Source: Spirabiliibacterium mucosae
GTDB taxonomy: Bacteria > Pseudomonadota > Gammaproteobacteria > Enterobacterales > Pasteurellaceae
Length of the DNA stretch: 51,656 nt
Assembly: GCF_014884965.1 (NCBI RefSeq)
Contig: NZ_JABTBO010000015.1
Coordinates: forward strand, 1-51,656
Reading direction: 5' to 3'
The translations under genes and the position numbers were made by a program. Below the pieces are notes generated by a model. That model made no database searches and was not told the origin of the DNA. It saw only the letters and a list, made by a program, of their open reading frames with translations. Below, in pieces: positions 17,221-25,334 of this stretch (position 1 is the stretch's first letter; each line of letters starts with the position of its first letter).

Positions 17221-18005
17221 GTGCGCCAATGGCTGAATTGCTCAACGCAGATTACCTGCGAGCGCAGCTTGCCGACACCACGGTGGTGACGTTTGACACC
17301 ATCGATTCCACCAATGCCTATTTGCTGCGCGAGCACGCCGCACACAACACGCTGTGCACCGCCGAGGCGCAAACCGCCGGCCGCGGGCGGCGTGGGCGGG
17401 TGTGGCACTCGCCTTATGCGCAAAATCTCTATTTTTCCCTGCGCTGGGATTTCACTGATCGCGCCGAGGAGCTGCCTCAAGTGGGGCTCGTGACCGCACT
17501 TTGCATCGCACAAACCCTGCACGCACACGGCGTGGCCGATGTCGGCGTGAAGTGGCCGAATGATATTTATCTTGGCGATCGCAAGCTCGGCGGCATTTTG
17601 GTGGAGTCACAGCACTTTTCCCGCGCGCGCCAAGCGTTGGTGGTGGGCGTGGGTTTGAATGTGGCGATGGCGCACGCGCAAGAAGAGGAAATCACCCAGC
17701 CGTGGGCGAGCTTGGCGCAATGCGACATCGGCCTTTCGCGCAACGCGCTGCTCGTTGAACTGGTGCGTGCGTTAAAGTGCGGTTTTGCGCAGTTTCAACG
17801 CCACGGCGGGCAGGCGCTGTTGGCAGATTTTGCTCGCTTTGACCGCGTGTTAAACCGCAAAGTGCGGTTAAACTTTGAGCACAGCTTTATTGACGGCGTT
17901 TATCAAGGGATTGATTGCGCCACAGGCGAGGCGCTGATTGCCACCGATCACAGGGTGCAGCGCTTTCGTATTGGGGAGATTTCCCTACGATTACACGAGG
18001 AATAA
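17217..18005 (+). CDS. birA: Biotin--[acetyl-CoA-carboxylase] ligase without the repressor domain
   Basis: Activates biotin with ATP and attaches it to the biotin carboxyl carrier protein. 262 residues. The catalytic domain starts almost at once (FDTIDSTNAYLL from about residue 26), with GRGRRGR at 55-61 binding biotinyl-AMP, then VKWPNDIYL with the biotin-site lysine and GVGLNVAM. The N-terminal winged-helix DNA-binding domain of E. coli BirA (about 60 residues) is missing, so this should be a ligase only and not a repressor of biotin genes. The start overlaps murB by ATGA, so no room is hidden upstream in this frame. Several USS lie inside (TAL, KCG and KVRL readings). Confidence 0.92.
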   Translation: MSAPMAELLNADYLRAQLADTTVVTFDTIDSTNAYLLREHAAHNTLCTAEAQTAGRGRRGRVWHSPYAQNLYFSLRWDFTDRAEELPQVGLVTALCIAQTLHAHGVADVGVKWPNDIYLGDRKLGGILVESQHFSRARQALVVGVGLNVAMAHAQEEEITQPWASLAQCDIGLSRNALLVELVRALKCGFAQFQRHGGQALLADFARFDRVLNRKVRLNFEHSFIDGVYQGIDCATGEALIATDHRVQRFRIGEISLRLHEE

Positions 18006-18006
18006 C

Positions 18007-18324
18007 ATGAATTTTCAACAAACTTTAGCCACCTTGGCCAGCGTTGACCACCTCACCGGCCTCATTGTGCTTGATGAGCACGGCAACACCGTGTTGAGCA
18101 TCCCCGCCGTTGAGGGCAAATTAGGTTCGCTGAAAGTCTACAACACGCTGGCCGCGCGCTTCACCGAGCTCAACACCACTGCTGCCAAAGCGGGCTTGAT
18201 TTTGTTTGCCGAGCACGTGGATGACGCCAAAGCGCACCCAGGCGCGCACCCGAATATCGACTTTTTGCTGCGCGTGGTGGCCGATGATTTGTGTTTTAAA
18301 ATGCAACCCCTTAGCCGACGGTAG
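18007..18324 (+). CDS. Small conserved protein, probably DUF2322 family
   Basis: 105-residue soluble protein with no signal peptide or membrane segment. It starts MNFQQTLATLASVDHLTGL and contains GSLKVYNTLA and EHVDDAKAHPGAHPNID, which I associate with DUF2322, a family of unknown function. The frame is open upstream to 17938, but ATG 18007 follows GAGGA and lies just after the birA stop. Nothing in it suggests an active site. It sits in the murB-birA-x-yqhD-malQ run with tight spacing on both sides. Confidence 0.75.
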   Translation: MNFQQTLATLASVDHLTGLIVLDEHGNTVLSIPAVEGKLGSLKVYNTLAARFTELNTTAAKAGLILFAEHVDDAKAHPGAHPNIDFLLRVVADDLCFKMQPLSRR

Positions 18325-18332
18325 GAGGCGCT

Positions 18333-19490
18333 ATGTTTAGCTTTGAATACTACAACCCAACCCGCATTGTTTTTGGCGAAGGCCAAATTGCCAAACTCAA
18401 CGACTTAGTGCCTGAAAAGGCGCGCGTTTTAGTGCTTTATGGCGGCGGCAGCGCCAAGCGCACAGGCACCCTTGATGAGGTGAAAACCGCACTTGGCAGC
18501 CGCTATGTGGTGGAGTTTGGCGGGATTGAGGCCAACCCCGAATTTGACACACTCGTGCGCGCCGTGGAGGTGATTAAGCAAGAAAAGCTCGATTTCCTGC
18601 TCGCGGTGGGCGGCGGCTCGGTGCTTGATGGCAGCAAATTTGTTGCCGCCGCGGCCTGCTTTGACGGCGACCCATGGGAGATTGTCACCTCACGCGGTGC
18701 GGTGGTGAAAGCGGCCTTGCCACTGGGCACCGTGCTCACCCTGCCTGCCACCGGCTCTGAGATGAATAACGTTGGCGTGGTCAGCCGCAAGGCACTGAAA
18801 ATTAAGCAAGGGTTTCGCAACACCGCACTTTACCCACGCTTTTCGATTTTAGACCCAGCCAAAACGCTCACTTTGCCGATGCACCAAGTGGCCAACGGCA
18901 TTGTGGATGCCTTTATCCACGTGCTGGAGCAATACCTCACCGAGCCCCACGGCGCCATGGTGCAAGACGCCTACGCCGAGGGGCTGTTGCGCACCCTGCG
19001 CGATTTGGGCCCACAAATTATGCAGCAGCCGAATAACCTCGAGCTGCGCGCTAACATGATGTGGTGCGCCACCCAAGCGCTCAACGGCTTGATTGGCGTG
19101 GGCGTGGCGCAAGATTGGGCCAGCCACCAAATTGGCCACGAGCTGACCGCACTTTATGGCCTTGATCACGCGCAAACTTTGAGCATTGTGCTGCCAGGGC
19201 TGTGGGCGGAACTTAAAGATCAAAAACGCGACAAACTGGTGCAATACGCCCTCAACGTGTGGGGTATCCGCACCGGCTCCCACGAGGAGCGCGTGAGCTC
19301 GGCGATTGCGCAAACGGAGCTATTCTTCCAACAAATGGGCATGAAAACCCGCCTGTCTTACCACGGCTTGGATAAAAGTGCGGTTGACGAGGTTGTCGCC
19401 CAGCTGGAAAAACACGGCCAAGTGGCACTGGGTGAAAAACAAAACATCACCCCAGATGTGGCGCGGCGCATCCTCGCACGGCGCGTGTAG
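18333..19490 (+). CDS. yqhD: Iron-containing alcohol/aldehyde dehydrogenase, YqhD type
   Basis: NADPH-dependent aldehyde reductase that scavenges toxic aldehydes in E. coli. 385 residues (E. coli 387). Cofactor binding is marked by YGGGSAKRTG (about 30-39), FGGIEANPEFDTL and AVGGGSVLDGSKF (about 93-105). Metal-site motifs are NGIVDAFIHVLEQY and GHELTALYGLDHAQT, with the Asp and three His in the expected places. ATG 18333 follows AGGAGG. Eight bases after the DUF2322-like gene; malQ starts 14 bases downstream. Confidence 0.94.
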   Translation: MFSFEYYNPTRIVFGEGQIAKLNDLVPEKARVLVLYGGGSAKRTGTLDEVKTALGSRYVVEFGGIEANPEFDTLVRAVEVIKQEKLDFLLAVGGGSVLDGSKFVAAAACFDGDPWEIVTSRGAVVKAALPLGTVLTLPATGSEMNNVGVVSRKALKIKQGFRNTALYPRFSILDPAKTLTLPMHQVANGIVDAFIHVLEQYLTEPHGAMVQDAYAEGLLRTLRDLGPQIMQQPNNLELRANMMWCATQALNGLIGVGVAQDWASHQIGHELTALYGLDHAQTLSIVLPGLWAELKDQKRDKLVQYALNVWGIRTGSHEERVSSAIAQTELFFQQMGMKTRLSYHGLDKSAVDEVVAQLEKHGQVALGEKQNITPDVARRILARRV

Positions 19491-19504
19491 CATAAGGGGG
19501 CAGC

Positions 19505-21571
19505 GTGGCAAAGCAACAGGCATTGAACAAAAAACGGCTGGCGCAATTGGGCATTATCCCGTCATTTTATGATGGGCGGGGGCTTAAGCAAAAGCCGAAT
19601 CCGTTGGTGGTGAAATCGATTTTACACTGTTTGGGCGCGGCGGTGAAGAACACCTTGTTGCCCTCCACCGTGGTGTTTTATGCCGAGCAGCCTAAATATG
19701 TGCGCCTGGCCGCCCACCACGGTGCGCTGCACGGGCACTGGCAGCTCACGTTGGAAGACGGGCAAACGCTGCACGGGCGGGTGAAAAAAAGCGGCATTAT
19801 GCTGCCACGCGACTTAGCGCTGGGCTATCATCAGCTGAGCATAAAGTGCGGTCGGCAAGCCGGCCTCTGCCGCGTGATTGTCGCCCCTCAGCGCTGTTAT
19901 CAAGCGCCGGCGTTGTCGCGCCAAAAGCACTTGTGGGGCACCAGCTTGCAGCTTTACACCCTCAAATCCGAGCGCAACTGGGGCGTGGGGGATTTCACGG
20001 ATTTACTGGCGTTTATGGCTTCATTCGCGCGCCACGGTGGCGATTTTGTTGGGCTCAACCCCACTCACGCGCTGTTCCCAGCCTTTCCTGATGCCGCCAG
20101 CCCGTACAGCCCATCGTCGCGCCAGTGGCTAAATATAATTTACATCGATGTCGCCGCCATTCCTGAATTTGCCGACAGTGCGGCGGCCATGGCGTGGCTA
20201 AACGCGCCTGACACGCAAGCCAAACTTGCCGCCGTGCGCGCAACCGATTGGGTGGATTATCCCAGCGTGATGGCGCTCAAATTGCACGGGCTGCGCTTAG
20301 CGTTTGACGCATTCAATGCCAGCGCCAGTGACGCGCGCCAAGGGCAATACCGCACTTTTGTCACTCAAGGTGGCGAGAGCTTGCGTGCGCAAGCCACGCT
20401 GGATGTCATGCTCGCCCACTTTGCGCCTGCAACCAACCACGGCTGGCAGAGCCTGCCGGCTGAATTTCAGGATTTCACCTCAAGTGCCACAGCGCAGTGG
20501 ATTGCCGGGCACCAAAGTGCGGTGGATTTTTATGCCTGGGTGCAGTGGGTGGCCGCCGAGCAGCTCGCCCAATGCCAACGCCAGAGCACCATGGCGCTGG
20601 GGCTTTATCGCGATTTGGCGGTGGGTGTCAGCCCCGTGGGGGCGGAAACTTGGCACAACCCGCAGGCTTATAGCCTCAACGCCACCATTGGCGCGCCGCC
20701 TGACGCGCTGGCACCACAGGGGCAAAACTGGTGCTTGGCGCCGTTCAACCCCCATGCGCTGGCCGCCCAAGGCTTTCAGCCGTTTATTGACATGCTGCGC
20801 GCGAATATGCGTGATTGCGCCGCGCTGCGCCTTGATCATATTATGTCGCTGCTGCGGCTGTGGTGGATCAAGCAAGGTGAAGGTGCGGTCAACGGCGTGT
20901 ACGTCCGTTACCCAGTCGACACCCTTTTGGCGATTCTCGCGCTGGAAAGCCAGCGCCATCAGTGCATGATTATCGGCGAAGATTTAGGCACCGTGCCCAA
21001 AGCCATCCAAAGCAAATTGCAACGCGCGGGCGTGTTTTCTTACAAAGTGCAGTATTTTGAATTTGACGTGCAAGGCCAAAGCCGCGCGCTGGGCGATTAT
21101 CCGTATCAAGCCATGGCCACGCTCAGCACCCACGATTTGCCGACCATTTATGGCTACTGGACGGGCAGCGACATCACAATTGGGCAGCAGTTTGGCGTGT
21201 TTCCATCCGAGCAAGTGCTCAAGCGTGTGCAATTTGAGCGCCGTTATGCCAAAGAGAAGATCCTCGCACGCCTGCGCGAGGCGGGGGTGGCCATCCCCGA
21301 GGAGGTCAGTGCCGAGCTCAACTCACCGTGCCCGCACGCGTTTGTTTATGCCTTGCAGCGTTATATGAGCGGCGTGAACAGCGCGTTGTTGACTTTGCAG
21401 GTGGAAGATTGGCTGGTGATGGAAAAACCCGTCAACATCCCAGGTACCGATAAAGAATACCCAAACTGGCGGCGCAAACTCAGCCGCACCATAGGCGAGA
21501 TCTTTGCCGATACGCAGGTGCAAACGCTGCTTGAGGCCATTAGCACCGCGCGGCGTGAAAAGTGCGGTTAG
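19505..21571 (+). CDS. malQ: 4-alpha-glucanotransferase (amylomaltase)
   Basis: GH77 enzyme that transfers glucan segments between malto-oligosaccharides, releasing glucose. 688 residues (E. coli 694). Active-site motifs are LRLDHIMS (nucleophile Asp), IGEDLGTVP (acid/base Glu) and LSTHDLPTIYGYW (third carboxylate), and the N-terminal region includes the GVGDFTDLL and GLNPTHALFP segments. GTG start at 19505 with GGGGG four bases upstream. No other mal gene is in the window. Last gene of the murB-to-malQ run. Confidence 0.95.
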   Translation: MAKQQALNKKRLAQLGIIPSFYDGRGLKQKPNPLVVKSILHCLGAAVKNTLLPSTVVFYAEQPKYVRLAAHHGALHGHWQLTLEDGQTLHGRVKKSGIMLPRDLALGYHQLSIKCGRQAGLCRVIVAPQRCYQAPALSRQKHLWGTSLQLYTLKSERNWGVGDFTDLLAFMASFARHGGDFVGLNPTHALFPAFPDAASPYSPSSRQWLNIIYIDVAAIPEFADSAAAMAWLNAPDTQAKLAAVRATDWVDYPSVMALKLHGLRLAFDAFNASASDARQGQYRTFVTQGGESLRAQATLDVMLAHFAPATNHGWQSLPAEFQDFTSSATAQWIAGHQSAVDFYAWVQWVAAEQLAQCQRQSTMALGLYRDLAVGVSPVGAETWHNPQAYSLNATIGAPPDALAPQGQNWCLAPFNPHALAAQGFQPFIDMLRANMRDCAALRLDHIMSLLRLWWIKQGEGAVNGVYVRYPVDTLLAILALESQRHQCMIIGEDLGTVPKAIQSKLQRAGVFSYKVQYFEFDVQGQSRALGDYPYQAMATLSTHDLPTIYGYWTGSDITIGQQFGVFPSEQVLKRVQFERRYAKEKILARLREAGVAIPEEVSAELNSPCPHAFVYALQRYMSGVNSALLTLQVEDWLVMEKPVNIPGTDKEYPNWRRKLSRTIGEIFADTQVQTLLEAISTARREKCG

Positions 21572-21644
21572 CCCTTGCTCGCTACGAACCCAGTTTATAA
21601 AATGACGTAAAAATAAAACATAACATCAAAGTAGGAACTCAATT

Positions 21645-22601
21645 ATGAAAATCTCTGTCATCGGCGCTGGCGCAGTCGGCGTTGAAATCTGTAATTTTGT
21701 GTTAAACCTCGGTGAATGCAGCGAGCTGGTGCTGGTTGATCTCAACCGCGAGCGCTGCCAAGGTGAGCAAATTGACTTTAGCCACATGAGTGCGCTGACA
21801 TTCGCCAAAAACACCCACGTGGTCAGCGGCGATTATGCCGACACCGCTGGCAGCGACATCATTGTGATCACCGCCGGTGCCCAAATCAAAGTGGGGCAAG
21901 ACAGGCTCGATATTGCGCAAATCAATGCCAAAATTGGGGTTGAGATCGCCCAGGAGCTGGAGAAATATTCCCCCGAGGCGATTTTAATTGTGGTGACAAA
22001 TCCGTGTGATATTGTCACCCACTTTATCACCTGCAACACCGCTTACCCGCGCGATCGCGTGATCAGCTCAGGTTGTGTGATCGACAGCGCACGATTGATG
22101 AAATTGGTGGCCGATAAAGTGCAAATTGACCCGAAAAATATTTTTGGCTTTATCATCGGCGAGCACGGTGCCAACAGCATTTTGCCGTGGAGCTTGATGA
22201 ACATCGCCGGCCAAAAAGTGGAAGATTTTTGCCGCAATAACGGCTACCCACTGATTGACCCCATCGAGCAGCTCAACGAGGTGAAACAAGAGGGCCTGCG
22301 CGTGTTTGCCATGAAGCTCAACACCAACCACGGCATCGCTGCCAGCGTGTTTCGCATTATCCGCGCGATCACCATCAACGAGCACTCCATGCTGCCGGTG
22401 GGCACCACGCTCGATGGCGAATACGGCATTCACAACGTGGCGCTCAACGTGCCGATGATTGTCGCCCGCAATGGCATTGAAAAAATCCCAACCTACACCT
22501 TCACCGCACAAGAGATGCAAGAGTTGCAACATTGCGCGCAAAACCTGCGCAAAGTGGCTGAAAGCGTGGCCGAGCAAACGGGCTTGAAAGCGGATCTCTA
22601 A
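21645..22601 (+). CDS. L-2-hydroxyacid dehydrogenase of the LDH/MDH superfamily, substrate uncertain
   Basis: NAD-dependent 2-hydroxyacid dehydrogenase, 318 residues. N-terminal Rossmann motif GAGAVG; catalytic residues are Arg87 in KVGQDRLDI, Asp147 and Arg150 in IDSARLM, and His174 in GEHGANS. The residue that separates lactate (Gln) from malate (Arg) dehydrogenases, position 102 in LDH numbering, is Ile81 here (AGAQIKVGQDR). This suggests a larger or more hydrophobic 2-oxoacid, as in L-2-hydroxyisocaproate dehydrogenases. It is a single gene with its own AGTAGGA site, 73 bases after malQ, closed by a USS terminator. Annotating it simply as lactate dehydrogenase would overstate the evidence. 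Confidence 0.85.
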   Translation: MKISVIGAGAVGVEICNFVLNLGECSELVLVDLNRERCQGEQIDFSHMSALTFAKNTHVVSGDYADTAGSDIIVITAGAQIKVGQDRLDIAQINAKIGVEIAQELEKYSPEAILIVVTNPCDIVTHFITCNTAYPRDRVISSGCVIDSARLMKLVADKVQIDPKNIFGFIIGEHGANSILPWSLMNIAGQKVEDFCRNNGYPLIDPIEQLNEVKQEGLRVFAMKLNTNHGIAASVFRIIRAITINEHSMLPVGTTLDGEYGIHNVALNVPMIVARNGIEKIPTYTFTAQEMQELQHCAQNLRKVAESVAEQTGLKADL

Positions 22602-22608
22602 GCATAAA

Positions 22609-22636
22609 AAACCGCACTTTTCTTAAAGTGCGGTTT
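22609..22636. terminator. USS-pair terminator between convergent ldh-like gene and ridA
   Basis: aaaccgcacttt (22609-22620) pairs with aaagtgcggttt (22625-22636) around tctt. It is flanked by A on the left and lies between converging genes, so it can serve both. Confidence 0.85.
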
Positions 22637-22656
22637 GATGCAACAGTGCGGTGATA

Positions 22657-23046
22657 TTAGCCGCGCACGGCAATCACTTCAATTTCAACGCCAACATCTT
22701 TTGGCAGGCGGGCAACCTCAACGCAGGAGCGCGCAGGGTAGCTTGGGTGATGATTTTCTTGGAAGAACGCTTGATATTCCGCGTTGACGGTGGCGAAATC
22801 GTCCATGTTTTTGACAAACACGGTGGTTTTGATGATGTCTTTCACCGCAAGGCCTGCTTGCTCGATGATCGCTTTAACATTTTCAAGCGATTGGCGAGTT
22901 TGCGCTTTGATGCATTCAGGCACTTCGCCAGTTTGTGGGTTGACTGGAATTTGGCCGGATGTGATCACCAAATTGCCCAAGTCGTAGGCCTGTACATAAG
23001 GGCCGATCGCAGCCGGGGCGTTGTCGGTATGAATAACGTTGCTCAT
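22657..23046 (-). CDS. ridA: 2-iminobutanoate/2-iminopropanoate deaminase
   Basis: Hydrolyses reactive enamine/imine intermediates released by PLP enzymes such as threonine dehydratase. 129 residues, the full family length. The substrate-binding Arg106 is in YPARSCVEVARLP and Glu121 in GVEIEVIA. Other family segments are PAAIGPYVQA and SGQIPVNPQTG. AAGGAG lies 7 bases before the start on the minus strand. It lies 30 bases downstream of argF, with a USS between them, and is probably co-transcribed with it. Confidence 0.95.
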   Translation of the reverse strand: MSNVIHTDNAPAAIGPYVQAYDLGNLVITSGQIPVNPQTGEVPECIKAQTRQSLENVKAIIEQAGLAVKDIIKTTVFVKNMDDFATVNAEYQAFFQENHHPSYPARSCVEVARLPKDVGVEIEVIAVRG

Positions 23047-23076
23047 GGTTTTCTCCTTGTGAAAATAAAAGTGCGG

Positions 23077-24087
23077 TCACAGCTCGCCGAGGGTGGCGAC
23101 CATCACCGCTTTAATGGTGTGCATGCGGTTTTCCGCTTCGTCAAACACAATTGAGGCGCTGGATTCAAACACCTCATCACTCACTTCAAGGCCGTTTAAG
23201 CCGTATTTTTCCGCCATCGCGCGGCCGATTTTGGTTTCGCTGTCGTGAAAGGCCGGCAGGCAGTGCATGAATTTCACATTCGCATTGCCGGTTAAATCCA
23301 GCAACGCCTGATTGACTTGATAAGGGCGCATCAAGGCAATGCGCTCATCCCACGCCTCCATCGGCTCGCCCATGGAAACCCACACATCGGTGTAGATAAA
23401 ATCAACGTCTTTCACGCCCTCTTCAATACTTTCCGTGCAGGTGATTGTCGCCCCTGTTTGCTCGGCCATGTCAGCAACTTCCTCTAAAAGTGCGGTTTCA
23501 GGGAAAAAGCGCTTTGGCGCCACCAAGCGTAAATCGAGCCCCATCAGTGCGGCGCCTTCAACAAACGAGTTGCCCATGTTGTTGCGCGCATCGCCTAGAT
23601 AAGCGAGTTTCATCTCGCTGAGCTTTTTGCCATTGCCGTGCTCGAGCATGGTGAGGAAATCGGCCAAAATTTGAGTCGGGTGAAATTCATCGGTCAAGCC
23701 GTTCCACACCGGCACGCCGGCGTGCTCGGCCAAGGTCTCCACCAGCGTTTGGCCATAGCCGCGGTATTGAATGCCGTCATACATCCGCCCGAGCACGCGC
23801 GCGGTGTCTTTCATCGACTCTTTATGCCCAATTTGTGAGCCGCTTGGGCCGATGTAACTGACTTGCGCCCCTTGGTCAAAGGCGGCCACCTCAAAGGCGC
23901 AGCGGGTGCGGGTGGAGGTTTTTTCAAAAATCAAGGCGATATTTTTGCCTTTTAGCGTTTGCTGCTCGCGTTTGGCTTTTTTGTCGGCCTTGAGTTTGGC
24001 TGAGAGATCTAAAAGTGCGGTGATTTCATCCGGCGTGAAATCCATCAAGCGTAAAAAATGACGATTTTTGAAGGCATGCAAGTCCAC
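23077..24087 (-). CDS. argF: Ornithine carbamoyltransferase
   Basis: Condenses carbamoyl phosphate and ornithine to citrulline in arginine synthesis, or runs in reverse in arginine catabolism. 336 residues. STRTR (58-62) binds carbamoyl phosphate; HPTQ and the later HCLPAFHD complete the active site, and SMGEP marks the ornithine loop. GTG start at 24087 with AGGAG 6 bases upstream. No arcA or arcC is adjacent, so the biosynthetic name is used, but arcB is possible; sequence alone does not decide direction. Confidence 0.92.
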   Translation of the reverse strand: MDLHAFKNRHFLRLMDFTPDEITALLDLSAKLKADKKAKREQQTLKGKNIALIFEKTSTRTRCAFEVAAFDQGAQVSYIGPSGSQIGHKESMKDTARVLGRMYDGIQYRGYGQTLVETLAEHAGVPVWNGLTDEFHPTQILADFLTMLEHGNGKKLSEMKLAYLGDARNNMGNSFVEGAALMGLDLRLVAPKRFFPETALLEEVADMAEQTGATITCTESIEEGVKDVDFIYTDVWVSMGEPMEAWDERIALMRPYQVNQALLDLTGNANVKFMHCLPAFHDSETKIGRAMAEKYGLNGLEVSDEVFESSASIVFDEAENRMHTIKAVMVATLGEL

Positions 24088-24188
24088 AGCGGTCTCCTAA
24101 AAGCGAGTAAGATTTTGAAAATTGTATCATATTCTCACCGAGAAACTACGGCAATGTAAAAAATTCACCGCACTTTTAAATTTTGTTT

Positions 24189-24207
24189 GAAAATGAGAGT
24201 GATTTTT
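24189..24207. promoter_or_regulatory. Candidate Fur box upstream of fbpA
   Basis: GAAAATGAGAGTGATTTTT matches the 19-base Fur consensus GATAATGATAATCATTATC at 13 positions by eye. It lies 63-81 bases before the fbpA start codon and just upstream of an AT-rich stretch (tatat, 24226-24230) that could be the -10 element. An iron transporter is the expected target. Confidence 0.6.
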
Positions 24208-24269
24208 ATTACATTTAAGGCGCTGTATATCTTTTCATATTAACGTTCTTTTAGTCTTAGGAGACATTA

Positions 24270-25280
24270 ATGAAGAAAACCTCTATTGCATTAGCTTTAA
24301 CCGCACTTGTTGCAACCTCCGCTATGGCGGCTGAAGAAGTGAACGTCTATTCTTATCGCCAGCCATATTTGATTGAACCTATCTTGAAAAACTTTGAAAA
24401 AGACACTGGCGTGAAAGTCAACTTGATCTTTGACAACAAAGGCTTAGTTGAACGCCTTAAACGCGAAGGCGAGCTGAGCCCTGCCGATGTGGTGTTGACG
24501 GTTGACATCAGCCGTGTGATGGAAGTGGTGAACGAAGGCTTGGCACAAGCGGTGAAAAGCGATGTGCTAGAGAGCAACATCCCTGCGCAATACCGCGATT
24601 CAGGCAACCAATGGTTTGCCTTGACCACCCGCGCACGTGCGATCTACTCCTCCAAAGAGCGCGTGGGCAAATTGCCGGCGAGCTTCACCTACGAAGACTT
24701 AGCCAACCCGAAACTCAAAGGCAAAGTGTGTGTGCGCTCAGGCAAACACCCGTATAACTTGTCCTTGCTCGCCTCGATCATCGCCCACGACGGCGAAGCG
24801 AAAGCCAAAGCCTGGCTCGAAGGTTTGAAAGCGAACCTTGCGCAAAAACCACAAGGTGGTGACCGTGACCAAGTGAAAGCCATCAAAGAAGGTGTGTGTG
24901 ATTACTCCTTGGGCAACAGCTACTACTTCGGCAAAATGCTTGAAGACGACAAACAACGCAGCTGGGCCGAGGCGGTTTACATCAACTTCCCGAACCAAGA
25001 AACCACCGGCACTCACGTGAACATCTCTGGTGCGGCGGTGGCCAAACACGCGCCAAACAAAGCCAACGCTGTGAAATTGTTGGAATACTTAAGCAGCGAC
25101 GACGCCCAGCACCAATATGCTGAGCTCAACCATGAATACCCAGTGAAAGAAGGCATTGAGCCGTCTAAACTGGTGCAATCCTGGGGCAGCTTCAAAGCGG
25201 ATAAACTGCCGCTTGAGAAAATCGCGGACAACTACAAAAAAGCCGTTAAATTGGTTGATGAAGTCAACTTTGACCTGTAA
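24270..25280 (+). CDS. fbpA: Ferric iron ABC transporter, periplasmic binding protein
   Basis: Binds ferric iron in the periplasm and delivers it to FbpBC. 336 residues with a signal peptide of about 20 residues (cleavage MAMA/AEE). Start of mature domain VNVYSYRQPYLIEPIL; the twin tyrosines Tyr218-Tyr219 in LGNSYYFGKM are the conserved iron ligands of this transferrin-like fold, and a further Tyr is in VYSYRQPY. It most resembles the FbpA/FutA/IdiA branch. The ribosome site is AGGAGA. It is the first gene of fbpABC, separated from fbpB by a hairpin that probably makes the binding protein more abundant than the membrane parts. Confidence 0.93.
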   Translation: MKKTSIALALTALVATSAMAAEEVNVYSYRQPYLIEPILKNFEKDTGVKVNLIFDNKGLVERLKREGELSPADVVLTVDISRVMEVVNEGLAQAVKSDVLESNIPAQYRDSGNQWFALTTRARAIYSSKERVGKLPASFTYEDLANPKLKGKVCVRSGKHPYNLSLLASIIAHDGEAKAKAWLEGLKANLAQKPQGGDRDQVKAIKEGVCDYSLGNSYYFGKMLEDDKQRSWAEAVYINFPNQETTGTHVNISGAAVAKHAPNKANAVKLLEYLSSDDAQHQYAELNHEYPVKEGIEPSKLVQSWGSFKADKLPLEKIADNYKKAVKLVDEVNFDL

Positions 25281-25292
25281 TGGCCAAGCAAG

Positions 25293-25320
25293 AGGCTGCG
25301 CGAGTGGGCGCAGCCTTTTT
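25293..25320 (+). terminator. Partial terminator between fbpA and fbpB
   Basis: aggctgcgc (25293-25301) pairs with gcgcagcct (25308-25316) around a 6-base loop, followed by TTTTT. Placed after the binding-protein gene, it would let only part of the transcripts read into fbpBC, a common way to set subunit ratios. Confidence 0.85.
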
Positions 25321-25334
25321 AATGGGTTGAATTC

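Noticed and set aside
24105-24135. ArgR box upstream of argF
   Set aside because: AT-rich with a partial TGAAAATT-like half only; too weak to call.
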